From Glandiceps talaboti (Eukaryota; Hemichordata; Enteropneusta; Spengelidae): a stretch of DNA of 64,000 nucleotides. The DNA is taken from positions 16,293,501-16,357,500 of the forward strand of contig NC_135553.1 in the NCBI RefSeq assembly GCF_964340395.1, written 5' to 3'. Each line of letters begins with the position of its first letter. Position 1 is the stretch's first letter. The notes under the pieces are model-generated. The model saw only the letters and a program-made list of their open reading frames with translations, was not told where the DNA came from and searched no databases. Positions 29,672-41,431 of the stretch are shown here, one piece after another. A program made the position numbers and the translations under genes.

Positions 29672-32600
29672 AAATAAAGTTGCTAGATCAATTTTCAAAA
29701 CTGGCAATTCATTCATGCAATCCCATCTGATGGGATTTTGAACACCATCTGTGTGACAGCGGTGACAAAGGGAACTTTTGATGGTGTTTTTATTTTTTCT
29801 TGTTACAAGCATTTCACCATATTGGGTTATTACAACTAATCATCTAAAAAATTCAGCCTACTATTTCATATCATCTACAACTGCTGACATTGAAGCATTG
29901 ATGAACGGAATCTGTTAGAAGCAGGGAAACTAGACAGCTGAATTGGATTATTAACACTTGGCACATTATGTTGGAAGTATTATATTACATTCCATCATTT
30001 GATAAGAACAGTTTTATGGCCACTTTACATAATAGTTCATGTTCACAAACAAATTTGAAGTTCCTTTGCCATTTCATGTACACTTAAAGAGGCCATAAAC
30101 TTGTTCTTATCAAACCATGAAAAGTAATACAAGTCTGCTGTTTCAACATGCTGTGCCAAGTGTTATTAATACAAGTTTACTTTCCCTGTTTGTGACAAGT
30201 TCCCTTTGTCCATGGTCTGATGTCAGCAGTTGTACACGTGTAGCAAACTTTGTAGAATACTCATTGGATACTTACTGTTTAAATCCTGCCATTTCAGTCA
30301 CCAATCTGTCTAAGACATCAACTTTCTCAGGATTGCCTTCAAACAAGGCAAGAAAACTAGCCTGGGTACCAGTAGTTCCTTTTACGCCTCTAAACTTCAA
30401 GTCGTCCCTAGCTCTACACAGGTTTCTAAGATCCATACACAGGTCACTCACCCATAAGCATGCCCTTTTACCAACAGTTGTTAACTGAGCTGGTCTGTAA
30501 GGTACAACAAAACATCACAGGTAACATACAATCATGTACAGCAGTGACAAGCAACACATACCCAACCCACAGACATGCCCTATTACCAACAATAGTAGCT
30601 GGTCTGTAAAGTATGACAAAACATCACAAGTAAATATATACATATATATATATCACAATACTGTCTGGAATGAATATCAATATTATGAATATTAATGACT
30701 GACCAACACTCCCTTTTCAGTGGGGAGAACACTGGATGTGATAATTCAAGAACAGGTCAGTAGCTGGATGTTATAGGACCATATTCTAGATATGAATGGA
30801 CTTGATATTTATACTACAATTGTCGATATTTCTATTCAAATCAATGGAATGACTTCAAACATTTGATTTACTAAGCTATTTAATTTTTTGTAACATAAGA
30901 AATGATACCTACTGATAATGTGTATATCCAAGAGTTGGTAGTGATTTGTATTCATCGGCAAACACTGCTAATCTCTGTATACAACGTGCCAGTTTAGGTA
31001 GAAGTATATGCAAGGCATCCTTCATTACAATCAAATCCTGTTGGGGAGACGATACACATTTTAATGTGTGATTGCTATTTTTGCAAAGAATGGGACAGGT
31101 ACCAGTGTTCTCTATGGAAATTCAGTTTACACATTGGATAATGATATGTTAGTTACTGTAATGTTTATGCTACCTGTTTATGTTACCTGTAGTGTGTTAG
31201 TTATGACAGTTAGTACAAAACATCTATCCAAGTTCAAAAGTCATTCTCACTCAGACTGGAAGTCTACCTGACTGTGGTTTGTACTAAGAATGGGACAGGA
31301 AAAGAGTATGTACATTTGTATATCATATGTACACACTTTTTTTTACTATTGGAAACAACCAGAGGACTCAACCAAAATTAAGGTACCACATATAAGAAAC
31401 AATTTCATCTCCTTGTGATCTTTCTACTAGGTTCTAAAACCTTACTAAAAACACTGACCCATTGCTTTACTCAGTCTTGTAAATCTGCAGTAAGGTATGT
31501 GAGTATAATTACTGAGCACTTTTCTGTTTTCTATGGCATACAATGTAGGTATCATCTATGCCTATGGTTCTTATATAAATTTTTCTACAAAATTCAGGTA
31601 TACCGTATTACACAACAGAATGTGAACTTGAACCTGGTGCTTCCAAAATCAACATTTCGGACGATTTTAAAGTTTTTCAGATTAACCAGCAAATTTAAAC
31701 ATCATATCAGACATCAGGAGTGGAGTGCTCTCCTGAATAACAAACCAGTCACTGATCTACTCGTACAGTTTGAAAGCTTCAATCTACAGGATCCAATTGC
31801 GATTCCCTTACCGTATTATCACCAACATAGCAGGATGTAGCTCCTAGATGGATAATAGGTGCTGCTTTAGGACAATAGTGGGCAAAGGTATAAACATGAG
31901 CCATCACATCATGTCGTCGTTTCTTCTCCTCTTGATTTGCCATCTCAAAATCTATGTTTTCAATGTTAGACTCCATCTCTTTGATCTGTTCATCACTGAT
32001 ATCCAAACCAAGTGTCTGTAGGTAAGGAGGGGAAAATGCATCTTTATCAAGACATAGAATACAATGATGTCAACATGGTTTGCATACATGTTCATGTAAA
32101 TCCAAACATTCAAAGGAATTTCCTTTAAGAATTTGCCATTGAACAATCTGCATGTTGTACGATAGCTTCAGGAAATTTCTCAACCTTGCAACGTCATGAT
32201 ATGGTGCCCTCTGTGGTCAGATACAAAACATGAATTGAAAATGGTGACCGACATAATATGTCTAGTCTGTAAGGTACGCCGTGATGGGACACCCTCACAC
32301 ATCGGCCAACCCCTACCAAGTGTGAGAGGAGGCAGGTGAGGGCGAAACATCACGACGTATCTTACAGTCTATCATATGTCTTGCAACTGGCAAAATCGCA
32401 AATTAATTTTCATAAATCACAATTATTAAAATCTGGCCAAATTGATGGGATTATTATGTTACACACAGGGTATGATGTCAAGTACATAGATATGTCCTCA
32501 AATGTTTAAACAGTTTTATCAATCCCTAACAAATAACTTTTATTCTTCATATTTCTTTCTTACAGCTGATTAACAGAAAACAGTCAATATAGCAAGGTTT

Positions 32601-35600
32601 AGAGTCTAGTCTGTGCAAGGAAAAAGTCTGCAATTAGTTTGTCGAGAATTGCCATAGATTGATGAGTTACATTGTTGTTGGGATGACATTCCAATAGTTC
32701 ACTGGAAAGATTGTAAGAAGGGCAAGTCAGAAAAAGTCGACCCAAAAATACCTTTTACTCATTCAACATAAATAGTGCCATTTCTCTCATTACAATTTCT
32801 ATACACTCTATTAAACCACTATTTGGTGGAGTACAGATTCTTTTCTAATGACTGACATGCCATTACGATGGCTTGAAGGCAATAGTTTTTTGGATGTGAA
32901 CAACACAATTGTGTATCAATAAAAGTTTGGTATATTCATACCAGAGTACCCTATTCATAATACAAACTACCAACTTCAATCTAACAATAGGGACAACAAT
33001 AGCTGGGCTATGTTTAGATGAACATAAAAAGCCTCTGTTTAAGAATTCTGAAAGCCCTTTTTTACTTTCTTTGTGGTGTCAAACATGATTAACTCCAAGG
33101 CAGCTATGCTCTACTTCCTCTATTGTACCAAATATAATACAAAGAAATCAAATTATTGCTTTCCCCCAGGCCCATAACTTATACTTTGAATTTCAATGGA
33201 AATAAATGATCGATATACAGTACTTACATAATCATTTGGTTTACCTTTTTTCTTTCTTTGTTTATATCAATTTTTGGAGTATTTTTCCAACATTAAAAAA
33301 TATAACTAACATGTGTTATGAAATAAATAATCTTTAAAGGGCCTTGTGTCAAGCCGTAGTCATCTTGGATGTACATATGTATCAGTGAAGCCATAAGGAT
33401 TTAATACTAGTATATACTATATAGGATTACTGTTTTGTTCTCGACCACCTTTTTCTATAGCTTTCCCTGACAACTGTTTTTCACACCTAAATTTCAATAA
33501 TCCTAATCCAAAGTGGGCCTTTAAACATGTGACTGTAGCCCCCTCCCCATTGGTAAACAGAAATAATTATTTACAACATGTTTTATGTATACTGTGTGTG
33601 AACTCAGTGTCAGCTATTACAATGAAGCACCTATGCTTTGTTCACATCTAAGTATCCCTTTGTTTTTTAGTATCTTCCTATTGTTTTCTACAGGATGAAT
33701 GACAATATTATAGAGACATGGTGGCAACTACATTCAGTATACTGGTAAACAGCTGAGGAAATTTCATTTGACTGCCATGCAATGCTAGGATACCATTGTT
33801 AAGCTTGTAGTCCATTCATTATTTTTTTTTTTTTTGAAATGCTGAGAAAACTCAAATGAAGAGAAGGATCACTGAACACACACATGTGGGTAGTACACAC
33901 ATTGTAAATGATTTACAAGTGGTAAATAAAGCTATGAGACAGAATGAATGGTGTTGACACTGGACAAATACCAAATCATAACAAACAACAGTGTGTTTGA
34001 ACATATATAGATGAGAACCACATAATTCTCACTGGGATGCATGATACAGGTATCCGTGGGGTTTTTTTGCTAAGGTTGGGTAACCCTGGTAACAGAAGGG
34101 GTAAAAGTGGCACAGTTTCCCATACAATCTTAGCATCTACCATCATGTACAGGAATCCCAGTAAAATGACTAGAGAACCCTGGTAGATTTTTACGTGCAT
34201 GTTTTATACTTTGGTTCACTGTGATCACATTGATAAATAATTCCAGCCATTATTCTGCAATTTACTTCACTAGGTTGATAACCTCTCACAACAGTGATTC
34301 AACTTTTGACATTGTCATGGAAGCCATATTGAATTTTTGTACAAACACGTTAATTTTGCAGTCTTTCCTATTATTATAAACTAAATGTTTGGCACATTTT
34401 GAGGTTTAATTTGTCACTTTTTTTTTAGTTTATTTCATTCTGCTTAAATTATGTCTTCAATATTTTTTTAAAATACAAAAAATACCATGAAATTATGATT
34501 GAAATTGTGTGATATTTGACATCTTCTACACCATTATGACTGAACTCAATGAAAGTAGTGAATTTACAGAATTTTTTTTTTTTAAATCAGTATTCTTACG
34601 TTTAATTCGTACCAAACACCTCACACATTGTATTGTGTTGGTACCTTTATTTCTAATCACAGCTGTGTATATATGTGTGTATGCTATCAAACTCATTGCT
34701 TGCGTTCAGATCAGTGTTGCTTAGTTATTGGCTATTCAGCAGCTCAATTAAAATGTAAATATCCAGTATGGCAGTATACATGTACATTATACATTCCTAT
34801 GGCCTTTCACATTGTAGCTACTAGTTCCATCAAACATAGCTAACTAAACCTGTATTCATATCTATTTACATTTATTCTACTTCGGCATAATAAAAAAAAA
34901 TGTGTGTTTCCAATAACCCGACCAACCCTAGTTCAACCGACCATAAACATTTGTTAAACAAAAAGATACGAAATTCTTTGTCTTCTTGACCTTCATGTAA
35001 ATCATTTTCTTTCCCCAGTGATGTCTGTACACATTTCATCAAACTATCACAGAAGGGGTATTGTGAGACATTTCATTTGGTTTTGGGTCGAAGCAATTAT
35101 TTTTCAAAAATAAAAACATTTAAAAAGATACAATAAAATAAAATAAAATCTCGACCTTTTCTTTGAAAACACACGATTACTTTTTTTTCATTTCTTATGT
35201 ATGGTGACTCATTTATACACATATTTTATGTCATACTTTTTCCAACAATTCCTTCCAGTCAAAATCTTACCATCTAATTTCAATTACTTTAGAAATTAAC
35301 ACCCCCCCCCCCCCCACCCATGTTCAATTTATGTGTTGGTATAGCCAGAAAATCAATAGAGACCAAATGTATAGATCAAATACTAGCAGAGCCTACACAA
35401 TGTTGTACATGTAGTTTGTATCATGATTACCATGGCAACCAGACAGCTGTAGCCAAACATTGCTTTCCCATAGCTCTATGTGCATGTGCATACATACATG
35501 TATGTACTTAAAACAGGTGCTTCACACAATTCATCATATTTGCTCACTGCAATTTGACTTTGCAGGTTTGAGATGTTTCCAACTCATCTTCAAAAATTAT

Positions 35601-36815
35601 ACAACACATTACCATTAGAGCAGTCTAATGTTGAAGTGAAGTGAAGGGTAGATTTATGAAAAATTATCCTGGTCTCAACGATGTGTACTGTATGATGTAC
35701 TTGTGTATCAAATCAGTTAAATTTCTATTTCAAATATTTTCAAACAACAAAATTGCTAAATCTAGAATCAAATTAGGTATACTAAAATATAAAGTTACCC
35801 TGACAATGATAGGTATTACTGCAATAGAATTTATAAATCTCCACTGACACATACAAAAGATTTTTTTTTCAAAAAAAGAAAATCATTTGAAAAAAATGAC
35901 AAGCTAGAATAAATTAAAACAAAAAACTTTTCTTGTTGTATATCTATATTTGAATAATAAAACATAATATTATAATATTGTATTTTTACAAAATGTTGAG
36001 AATGTGAAATGACATGACGTACATCATGTACAATTTATAGAATGTGAGCTTCTTGTTCTAAAGTTGTATTTAGTCATCAACAAAAATATAAAATAACAAA
36101 CAGAAATAAGTGGGCTATAATATGTACAAATGTATGTACGATGATATCTGAATATGTATATGTATTATCAATTCATTATTGTTTAAATGTCCCATCTACA
36201 GTACATGTAGTAATATAGTCGACACAATAGCATTTTGCTATTCATTACTTACATCACAATGTAAATTTAAAAAAAAAAAAACATATACAATTTTACATTT
36301 ACACAGGGAAATATTAAAATTGTTATCATGAAATAACAACGCTATTTGCAGGTGTTAATGATATTATAATTTGAGTTTTACTAGCCTTGAACCTTGAATA
36401 TTATCCTCGTGCACATATCTATCTGTCAATGTATGTTCTGTACTACTACAGTACTACTAGCTGGAGGTAGCCCACAATGACAATATGACTCAACTCTCAG
36501 TGCCGCGTGAATTCACACGGTAGTTATGATGTACGTAACTTCTCAACAGATTTCTGTGTACATGGTGGGTATCGACAACTGAAAACATTGTACGAATGAC
36601 ACCGGACAACGTGCACAACTCGTGTAACTTACCTGTTGGGCCTTCGCTAACCACAGCCACAATCTGCGCCACGTTGTGAACTTTTTGATTTCACTGAAAT
36701 TAAAAGCCATTTCAGAACTGGCATATCTAGCCACAAGGGGTGACCGATATTTAGATAGTTCTTCCCTATCATAGTCGCCTCCATCCGGAGATGCAGCAAC
36801 TCGTATTGCCGCCAT
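26409..36815 (-). CDS. ADSL: adenylosuccinate lyase, complete, 10 exons, 493 aa
   Basis: ADSL cleaves SAICAR to AICAR plus fumarate and adenylosuccinate to AMP plus fumarate, two steps of purine synthesis; the enzyme is a cytosolic homotetramer of the fumarase/aspartase superfamily. Exons in transcript order: 36633-36815, 31812-32015, 30913-31037, 30276-30494, 29373-29533, 28882-29029, 28319-28409, 27564-27653, 27042-27215, 26409-26495. Exon lengths sum to 1482 nt with no frame break. Diagnostic segments are [13 protein letters not shown], the [11 protein letters not shown] catalytic-histidine region, [12 protein letters not shown], and the fumarate-lyase signature [11 protein letters not shown] in exon 6 with its catalytic serine loop. 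Human ADSL is 484 aa, so length fits. I chose ATG 36815 (context AAAATGGCGGC); an in-frame ATG 30 bp upstream would add 10 residues. Intron 1 is 4.6 kb. Exons 4, 6 and 7 have partial tandem copies of their 5' edges in the preceding intron. Confidence 0.97.
26552..26622. repeat. (CA)n microsatellite
   Basis: CGCA/CACA array in the last ADSL intron. Confidence 0.8.
27780..28012. repeat. tandem repeat, ~3-4 units of about 70 bp
   Basis: Units with GGAAAGTGACTTGGTTACAG and CACTTTGTCCAA in ADSL intron 7. Not derived from a visible exon. Confidence 0.7.
28448..28499. repeat. exact tandem copy of ADSL exon 7 acceptor and 5' part
   Basis: 52 nt identical to 28371-28422. It contains a complete copy of the exon 7 acceptor and the first 39 exon bases, placed in intron 6 upstream of the real exon in transcript order. 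Confidence 0.9.
28629..28860. repeat. (GGT)n/(GAT)n trinucleotide repeat
   Basis: GAT then GGT-rich array in ADSL intron 6, ending about 20 bp from the exon 6 donor. The Gly-rich and Val-rich frames are artefacts. Confidence 0.85.
29055..29190. repeat. two degenerate copies of the ADSL exon 6 5' edge
   Basis: 29055-29128 and about 29129-29190 repeat the exon 6 start and flanking intron (real copy about 28981-29054), with periods of about 74 and 71 bp. In the first copy the acceptor AG is lost; in the second it is kept (TGTAG before GTTCCAGTGCAATG). Confidence 0.85.
29605..29672. repeat. (GATT)n microsatellite
   Basis: Tetranucleotide array in ADSL intron 4. Confidence 0.85.
29876..30235. 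mobile_element. MITE family B, copy 2
   Basis: About 360 bp in ADSL intron 4, ending 40 bp before ADSL exon 4. Termini TACAACTGCTGACAT and ATGTCAGCAGTTGTA are perfect inverted repeats. The interior is collinear with 23014-23368. Confidence 0.75.
30560..30635. repeat. degenerate copy of the ADSL exon 4 acceptor and 5' part
   Basis: About 72 bp matching 30449-30528, including the CTTTACAG acceptor (ending 30604) and the first ~44 exon bases; small deletions and changes. In intron 3. Confidence 0.8.
32264..32373. mobile_element. short foldback element with 8-bp flanking repeat
   Basis: Inverted ends AGTCTGTAAGGTACGCCGTG and CACGACGTATCTTACAGTCT (a few mismatches) plus inner pairs CCCTCAC/GTGAGGG. 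ATATGTCT occurs directly on both sides (32256-32263, 32374-32381), as an 8-bp target duplication would. In ADSL intron 1. Confidence 0.55.
33333..33525. mobile_element. MITE family D, copy 2
   Basis: 193 bp, TTTAAAGGGCC at left and GGGCCTTTAAA at right; interior similar to 4395-4582. In ADSL intron 1. Confidence 0.7.
34060..34203. mobile_element. MITE family E, decayed copy
   Basis: Collinear with 15101-15267 (TTTGCTAAGGTT..., ACCCTGGTAACAGAAG...) but the termini are eroded. In ADSL intron 1. Confidence 0.6.
34901..35175. mobile_element. MITE family F, copy 2
   Basis: About 275 bp, collinear with 11719-12034, including the shared block TTCTTTGTCTTCTTGACCTT. In ADSL intron 1. Confidence 0.65.
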
Positions 36816-38997
36816 TTTGCGATTTGTTGTGGTGATTGAATTGCGCATGCGCTATAATCAACAGACGACAAGATCTAGACGACAATATGCAGTCAAATGA
36901 GAAAGAAATTTTATGTTCAGACATCGAGAGAATTTTATTATACATCGGTGGGGAAATCGTCGCGTTTTGTGCGTGCACTTCTTCAACAGTTCACTAAGGT
37001 TTCATTTCCCTTTATGTTTCTATTCCTTTTATTTCCTTCGGCTTCCTTTGTTCCCCGTCTCACTCACAATGATAGTTTCACAAGACAATTTATACTCACA
37101 CAGTCGAAAAATTGAAAAGCTAACTGATGACGTCTCATCAGCAGGGATTCGTTTCCATTTGGGGGGGGGGGGGATTCAAATGACCCTATAAGCTTAGTCC
37201 GTGAATTGAACATGATTCATTCTCGAAACATTGACAGCTGCTTATACTCGATAAATCAAATCAAAATTATTTTTGTGTCCGCACCAAAAATCAGCGCCCT
37301 CAACGACGATCATGATTTCAATCTGTACTGCTTATCATCGGCCACTGATTAACATATACAATGTCTAATTATTGATATTGTAACAATATTCAGTGGATAT
37401 ATATCGTGATCGAAAATGATACTCAGTTACAAACAGTACCGTTATAACATGGCGACAGATTCCAAAAACAGAGCTTTCTCTCAACCATTTCCACTTGCCA
37501 CTACTATCTTCAGACTTAATTTAACCACCAATTAACAAATACAATGGGGGGTTTTTTTTAATGAGTAACTGACCAATTTTTAGTGAATATATCTTTGGTT
37601 ATTTATGAAACAAAATCTCTTGCATCTAGTGCAGATTTAATGAATCGGATAAACATGTCTTTCTAAAATGTGTTTTCAAATCGAGGATAACTGAACAAAC
37701 ATTTGTATGTGCTCACAGTAGGTCTTACAGTAAAATGGGATAGTGATAATTTCGGGTACAAAAAGGTTTAATTTTGATTACGCATCCCATTCTTAGCTGC
37801 AGAGGTTGCTAGCCAACATTGACAGTCTCTGAATAGTAAAAGAGGGTTGAGTTGTTGTTGTTGTTTTGGGTTTTTTTTAGAAACAAAGCTATTATGTATG
37901 TACTATAGGTTGAACAATAGACTGAAACTAGTATTCAACGTTGTTTCCGCTTTCCACTAAATTTGTACAGTGGGTTACATAAGCAGAAATTACAGCAACA
38001 GCGACAATGGACAGCTTCCGATCGGCGGAATGTAAACGGACTTCAAAGGGATGAAACGGACGACGAATTTTTCATTAAAAGTCCAAATGAATACTGGTGG
38101 ACTATTGCTTCATATGTTACCCGAACTATTTTATCATTATATTATACACGGGTTGCATTGGTTGATAATGTTCATGCATAATATCTTAGATAGAGTGTTG
38201 GCTGAAAAGTCTTCCGTTTTGCACTCATAATAGCGTCACTATGAATAGAACTCATAATCATTACAAAAATAATTTATGATGCCTCGAGAAACATTGGGAA
38301 ATTCATTGATTTTTATTTTTAAGTGGAGAGCAATATTGTACGATACAGAAAATGGTTTATAATTGTACAACTTGAACTTCTGTAGCCAATCGTACCTCAG
38401 ACCCGGGCTCAGACCACTTCTTTTAGTGATTTCAGACGGTATAGACCCATATAGACCATGGTAAGGGCCAAGAAGACGCCCTCTACGAGTTGACATTTGA
38501 CACAACGTTTATTTTGTTTATTTTTGCTTGTATTCCAAGTACATATTTTGACATCGTGTTTCCAATCCCGGGTTTCCACTCTGGGTTTCCACTAGGTCAA
38601 ATAACTATAAGATAACGCCAATGGCGCTGTAGCACAACTGTACAGTTTATGTGTTTGTTTGTTTGTTTGTTTGTTTGTTAAATATTTAGATACACCATAA
38701 TTTTACTGTAAACTTTGACCACCAATGTCAATTTGAAACTGCACATGTAAAGACAAGTGATTCAGACTGCCACCATGACAAACACAAGCAACTATTATAC
38801 CATGGCATGGACATGAAGTGTTTGAACTGCATTATTGTCGATCTAGCAAGTAACTGTGTTGTAGATTTAATTACCGTACTAATATAAGTAGGTGAACTTG
38901 AGGGATGGAGAACGACTCTTAGAATATGATCAATGATCATTGGCCAATCAGTATCAGTGAGACTTCACAATATCCAGTTCAATTTGAAACTCATTAT

Positions 38998-39164
38998 CAG
39001 TATGCCCTCCAGGCCAATTTGACATGCCACTGAGGCACACAATTTCTAGTGACGCATCAAAATTTGGTGTTCCCCTATCTCTTACTATGTGGTGACTCAC
39101 AAGAATTGCCAGTTTTGCTCATTTTGACTCAACAAAATTTGGCTATCATTAGAGGGTACACTAG
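38998..39164. mobile_element. MITE family C, third copy
   Basis: About 167 bp, collinear with 12494-12665 with decayed ends (CAGTATGCCCTCC / AGAGGGTACACTAG). In the ADSL/TNFR-like intergenic region. Confidence 0.7.
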
Positions 39165-39453
39165 TACTGCTCATTATAATATATTTTACATACATACCCA
39201 GTCAAGGCATTTGGTTACAATAACCATAGTATACATAATTATTGGCTACATGACTCGGATATGATTATATCTCAATGAAATAAGTTCCAGACCAGTATAA
39301 AATATGTAAGCCACTGGAGTGTCTGATAATGCAAAAACATAGTCTTAATAGTTGTTCTGGTAAATCACAAATGGGGGGGGGGGGGGGGGGGAAGGGGTCA
39401 AGGTTGATTGGTGGGATAATGATCACACACAAATCCCAAATTATTTTTACACT

Positions 39454-39459
39454 TTTATT
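39454..39459 (-). terminator. candidate polyadenylation signal of the TNFR-like gene
   Basis: TTTATT on plus equals AATAAA on the gene strand, implying a 3' UTR of about 2 kb (39.4-41.4 kb), which is AT-rich and otherwise featureless. Weak evidence. Confidence 0.2.
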
Positions 39460-41431
39460 AAAACCCTGGGCCTAGCCCGGGGTAAAACAGCGCCCTCTGT
39501 TGGCAAACAAGAAAACATTACAACGTCTATTTGAATAGAGAATATATATACATACTTAGCTTTCACAGAAAGTTACAATAGGTTGACAAAAATTTTATAT
39601 ACACATGTTTGACAAGCATATGAATAATTCTATGTAGACACTAGATATTAATGGAAATAATTGAATCATTGGACAAAGAGAAAATTACTGAACAAAGAAA
39701 AAAGAAACCTGCATACTAATAAATTCTAAGAACTCCTAACAAATTTATACTGCATATTCTACAGTAAAATACAATTTTTTAATAAAATACAAAACTTTTC
39801 ATGAAAATTGCCTGGATACAAAAGTGACATAAAATCTAAAATGTATGCAGCACAAATAACTACATATTATTTAGCACAATAAATAAAATAATGTCACAAA
39901 ATTAAATTATTATTATTGATATTAAATTAAGTAAACTCAATAATGGACTTTCATATAAATAAAAAACTTCAAACCATCAAATAAATTTCTTCCTTATAGA
40001 AATAAATAATTTTATAAAGATAGCAAGGGTTTTTTTTAGAGTGTTAAATGGCAGTTTTATAATAAACCAGAAAAATGAGAAAATGTGAGTTTCTGGCCAT
40101 GCTGAATGAGATGCATTGTGAATTATTATCTCAAAAAACACAAAAAATAATGAGTTTTTAAAATCCTGAATAATACCCATTTTTTTCTATTTCCATAACA
40201 TCCACACAACCCTTGCAACAATTCTGAGGGTTTTTTTCTGTATGCAGCAAAATTCATCCGACGGTAGCAATCAACTATGTATTGTCCAATGGGATGATTT
40301 GTATTATGGCTGTGTTGAGGGATACAGTGCATACTATGACTTGTCCAAAATTGTGCAGGTTTAAACAGAACATGTGATTGGTCAGCAAGTTGCAGAACTG
40401 TGGCAGCTTTTTGCCATGTAAGGGGTGTGTCCTAAATACAGTGAAAAATTGTCTTAATTCAAGGGTTTGTTTGGATGTTACAGAATGATGCAATTACTCC
40501 ATCAAAATTTAAAGGAGTTAGGCTAGATTCACCATACTGCAGAGTTGTTTGTCTTCACTATAATTTATCATTGATATCTCTTTATCATAGCAACAATACT
40601 TTTTTCAATATACTGTAATAAATTTTTTAATAAAACTTTGTTCTGTCAAAATGATCTGTTTATGACAACATTTTTTTTTTGCAAATATTAAATCACTTGA
40701 AAATAAAATATCTGATGGGAATCAGAATCTCAATTCCAATGTGTGATAATCATGGGTATCTGATTCTAAACATAGAATCTGACACTTTGCGCTGAGAATT
40801 TTCAGATTGAATCTAAAATAATTCTGTACATCTAAATGTACAGACATGCAAGGACAGAAAGTTGCTCTAACCCAACCTCATCACATACAATACAACAAAC
40901 TAACTAATGTACAATCTGGGGCCTACAAATATTCTCCATTGAAAAAGAATCATATCATCAATATCATAAATTTTGCATTTTGCAGTAATACTCATAGTTA
41001 ACATAAGTACATACTTATTGCCCTCAGGATTGTGCACTAGATGAAACTAACAGGACTTAAATAAATGTACTCCTGTTTGTTCAAAAAAAAAAGCCAAACT
41101 TCTTCCAATGTTCTTCCAAAACTCAACACAATGGAAAATACAAAACTTAACTTTTTCACTACCAAACATAAACTCTCTAACTTTAAAGTAAAATTCTCAA
41201 TATGTGTTTACAATATATATATGGTCAAACCTCAGTAAAGATATATATTAAAATCATGGAATTAACACTGAAAAGGAATGTTTCTGACCTGATACTGTGT
41301 TGGTAGATTCTTGTGTTCACTTGTTTTGAGTGTTTTGGAAAACTTGTATATGAGTTTTGTTCTGACATCCAGATTTATCTAAAATACTTAAAATTTAAAA
41401 TCTAAATTTTTAAATATGGTGTATATTTTTT

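Larger units (their letters stand above)
36816..41431. other. intergenic region between ADSL and the TNFR-like gene
   Basis: Upstream of ADSL it is moderately GC-rich for about 300 bp (likely promoter), then AT-rich. Holds a family C MITE, G-runs near 37161 and 39374 and the probable TNFR-like 3' UTR. No gene seen. Confidence 0.55.

Noticed and set aside
31415-31840. 141-codon plus-strand open frame opposite ADSL exon 2
   Set aside because: It has no recognisable domain, starts at a non-ATG codon or weak ATG, and overlaps a well-supported exon antisense. Likely chance in AT-rich DNA.
36543-37191. Several 60-100 codon frames around the ADSL start
   Set aside because: The minus-strand one is ADSL exon 1 with read-through; the others are antisense or upstream shadows without codon or domain support.
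37963-38181. 72-codon plus-strand frame in the ADSL/TNFR-like spacer
   Set aside because: No domain, no splice or promoter context, and a non-ATG start. Not supportable.
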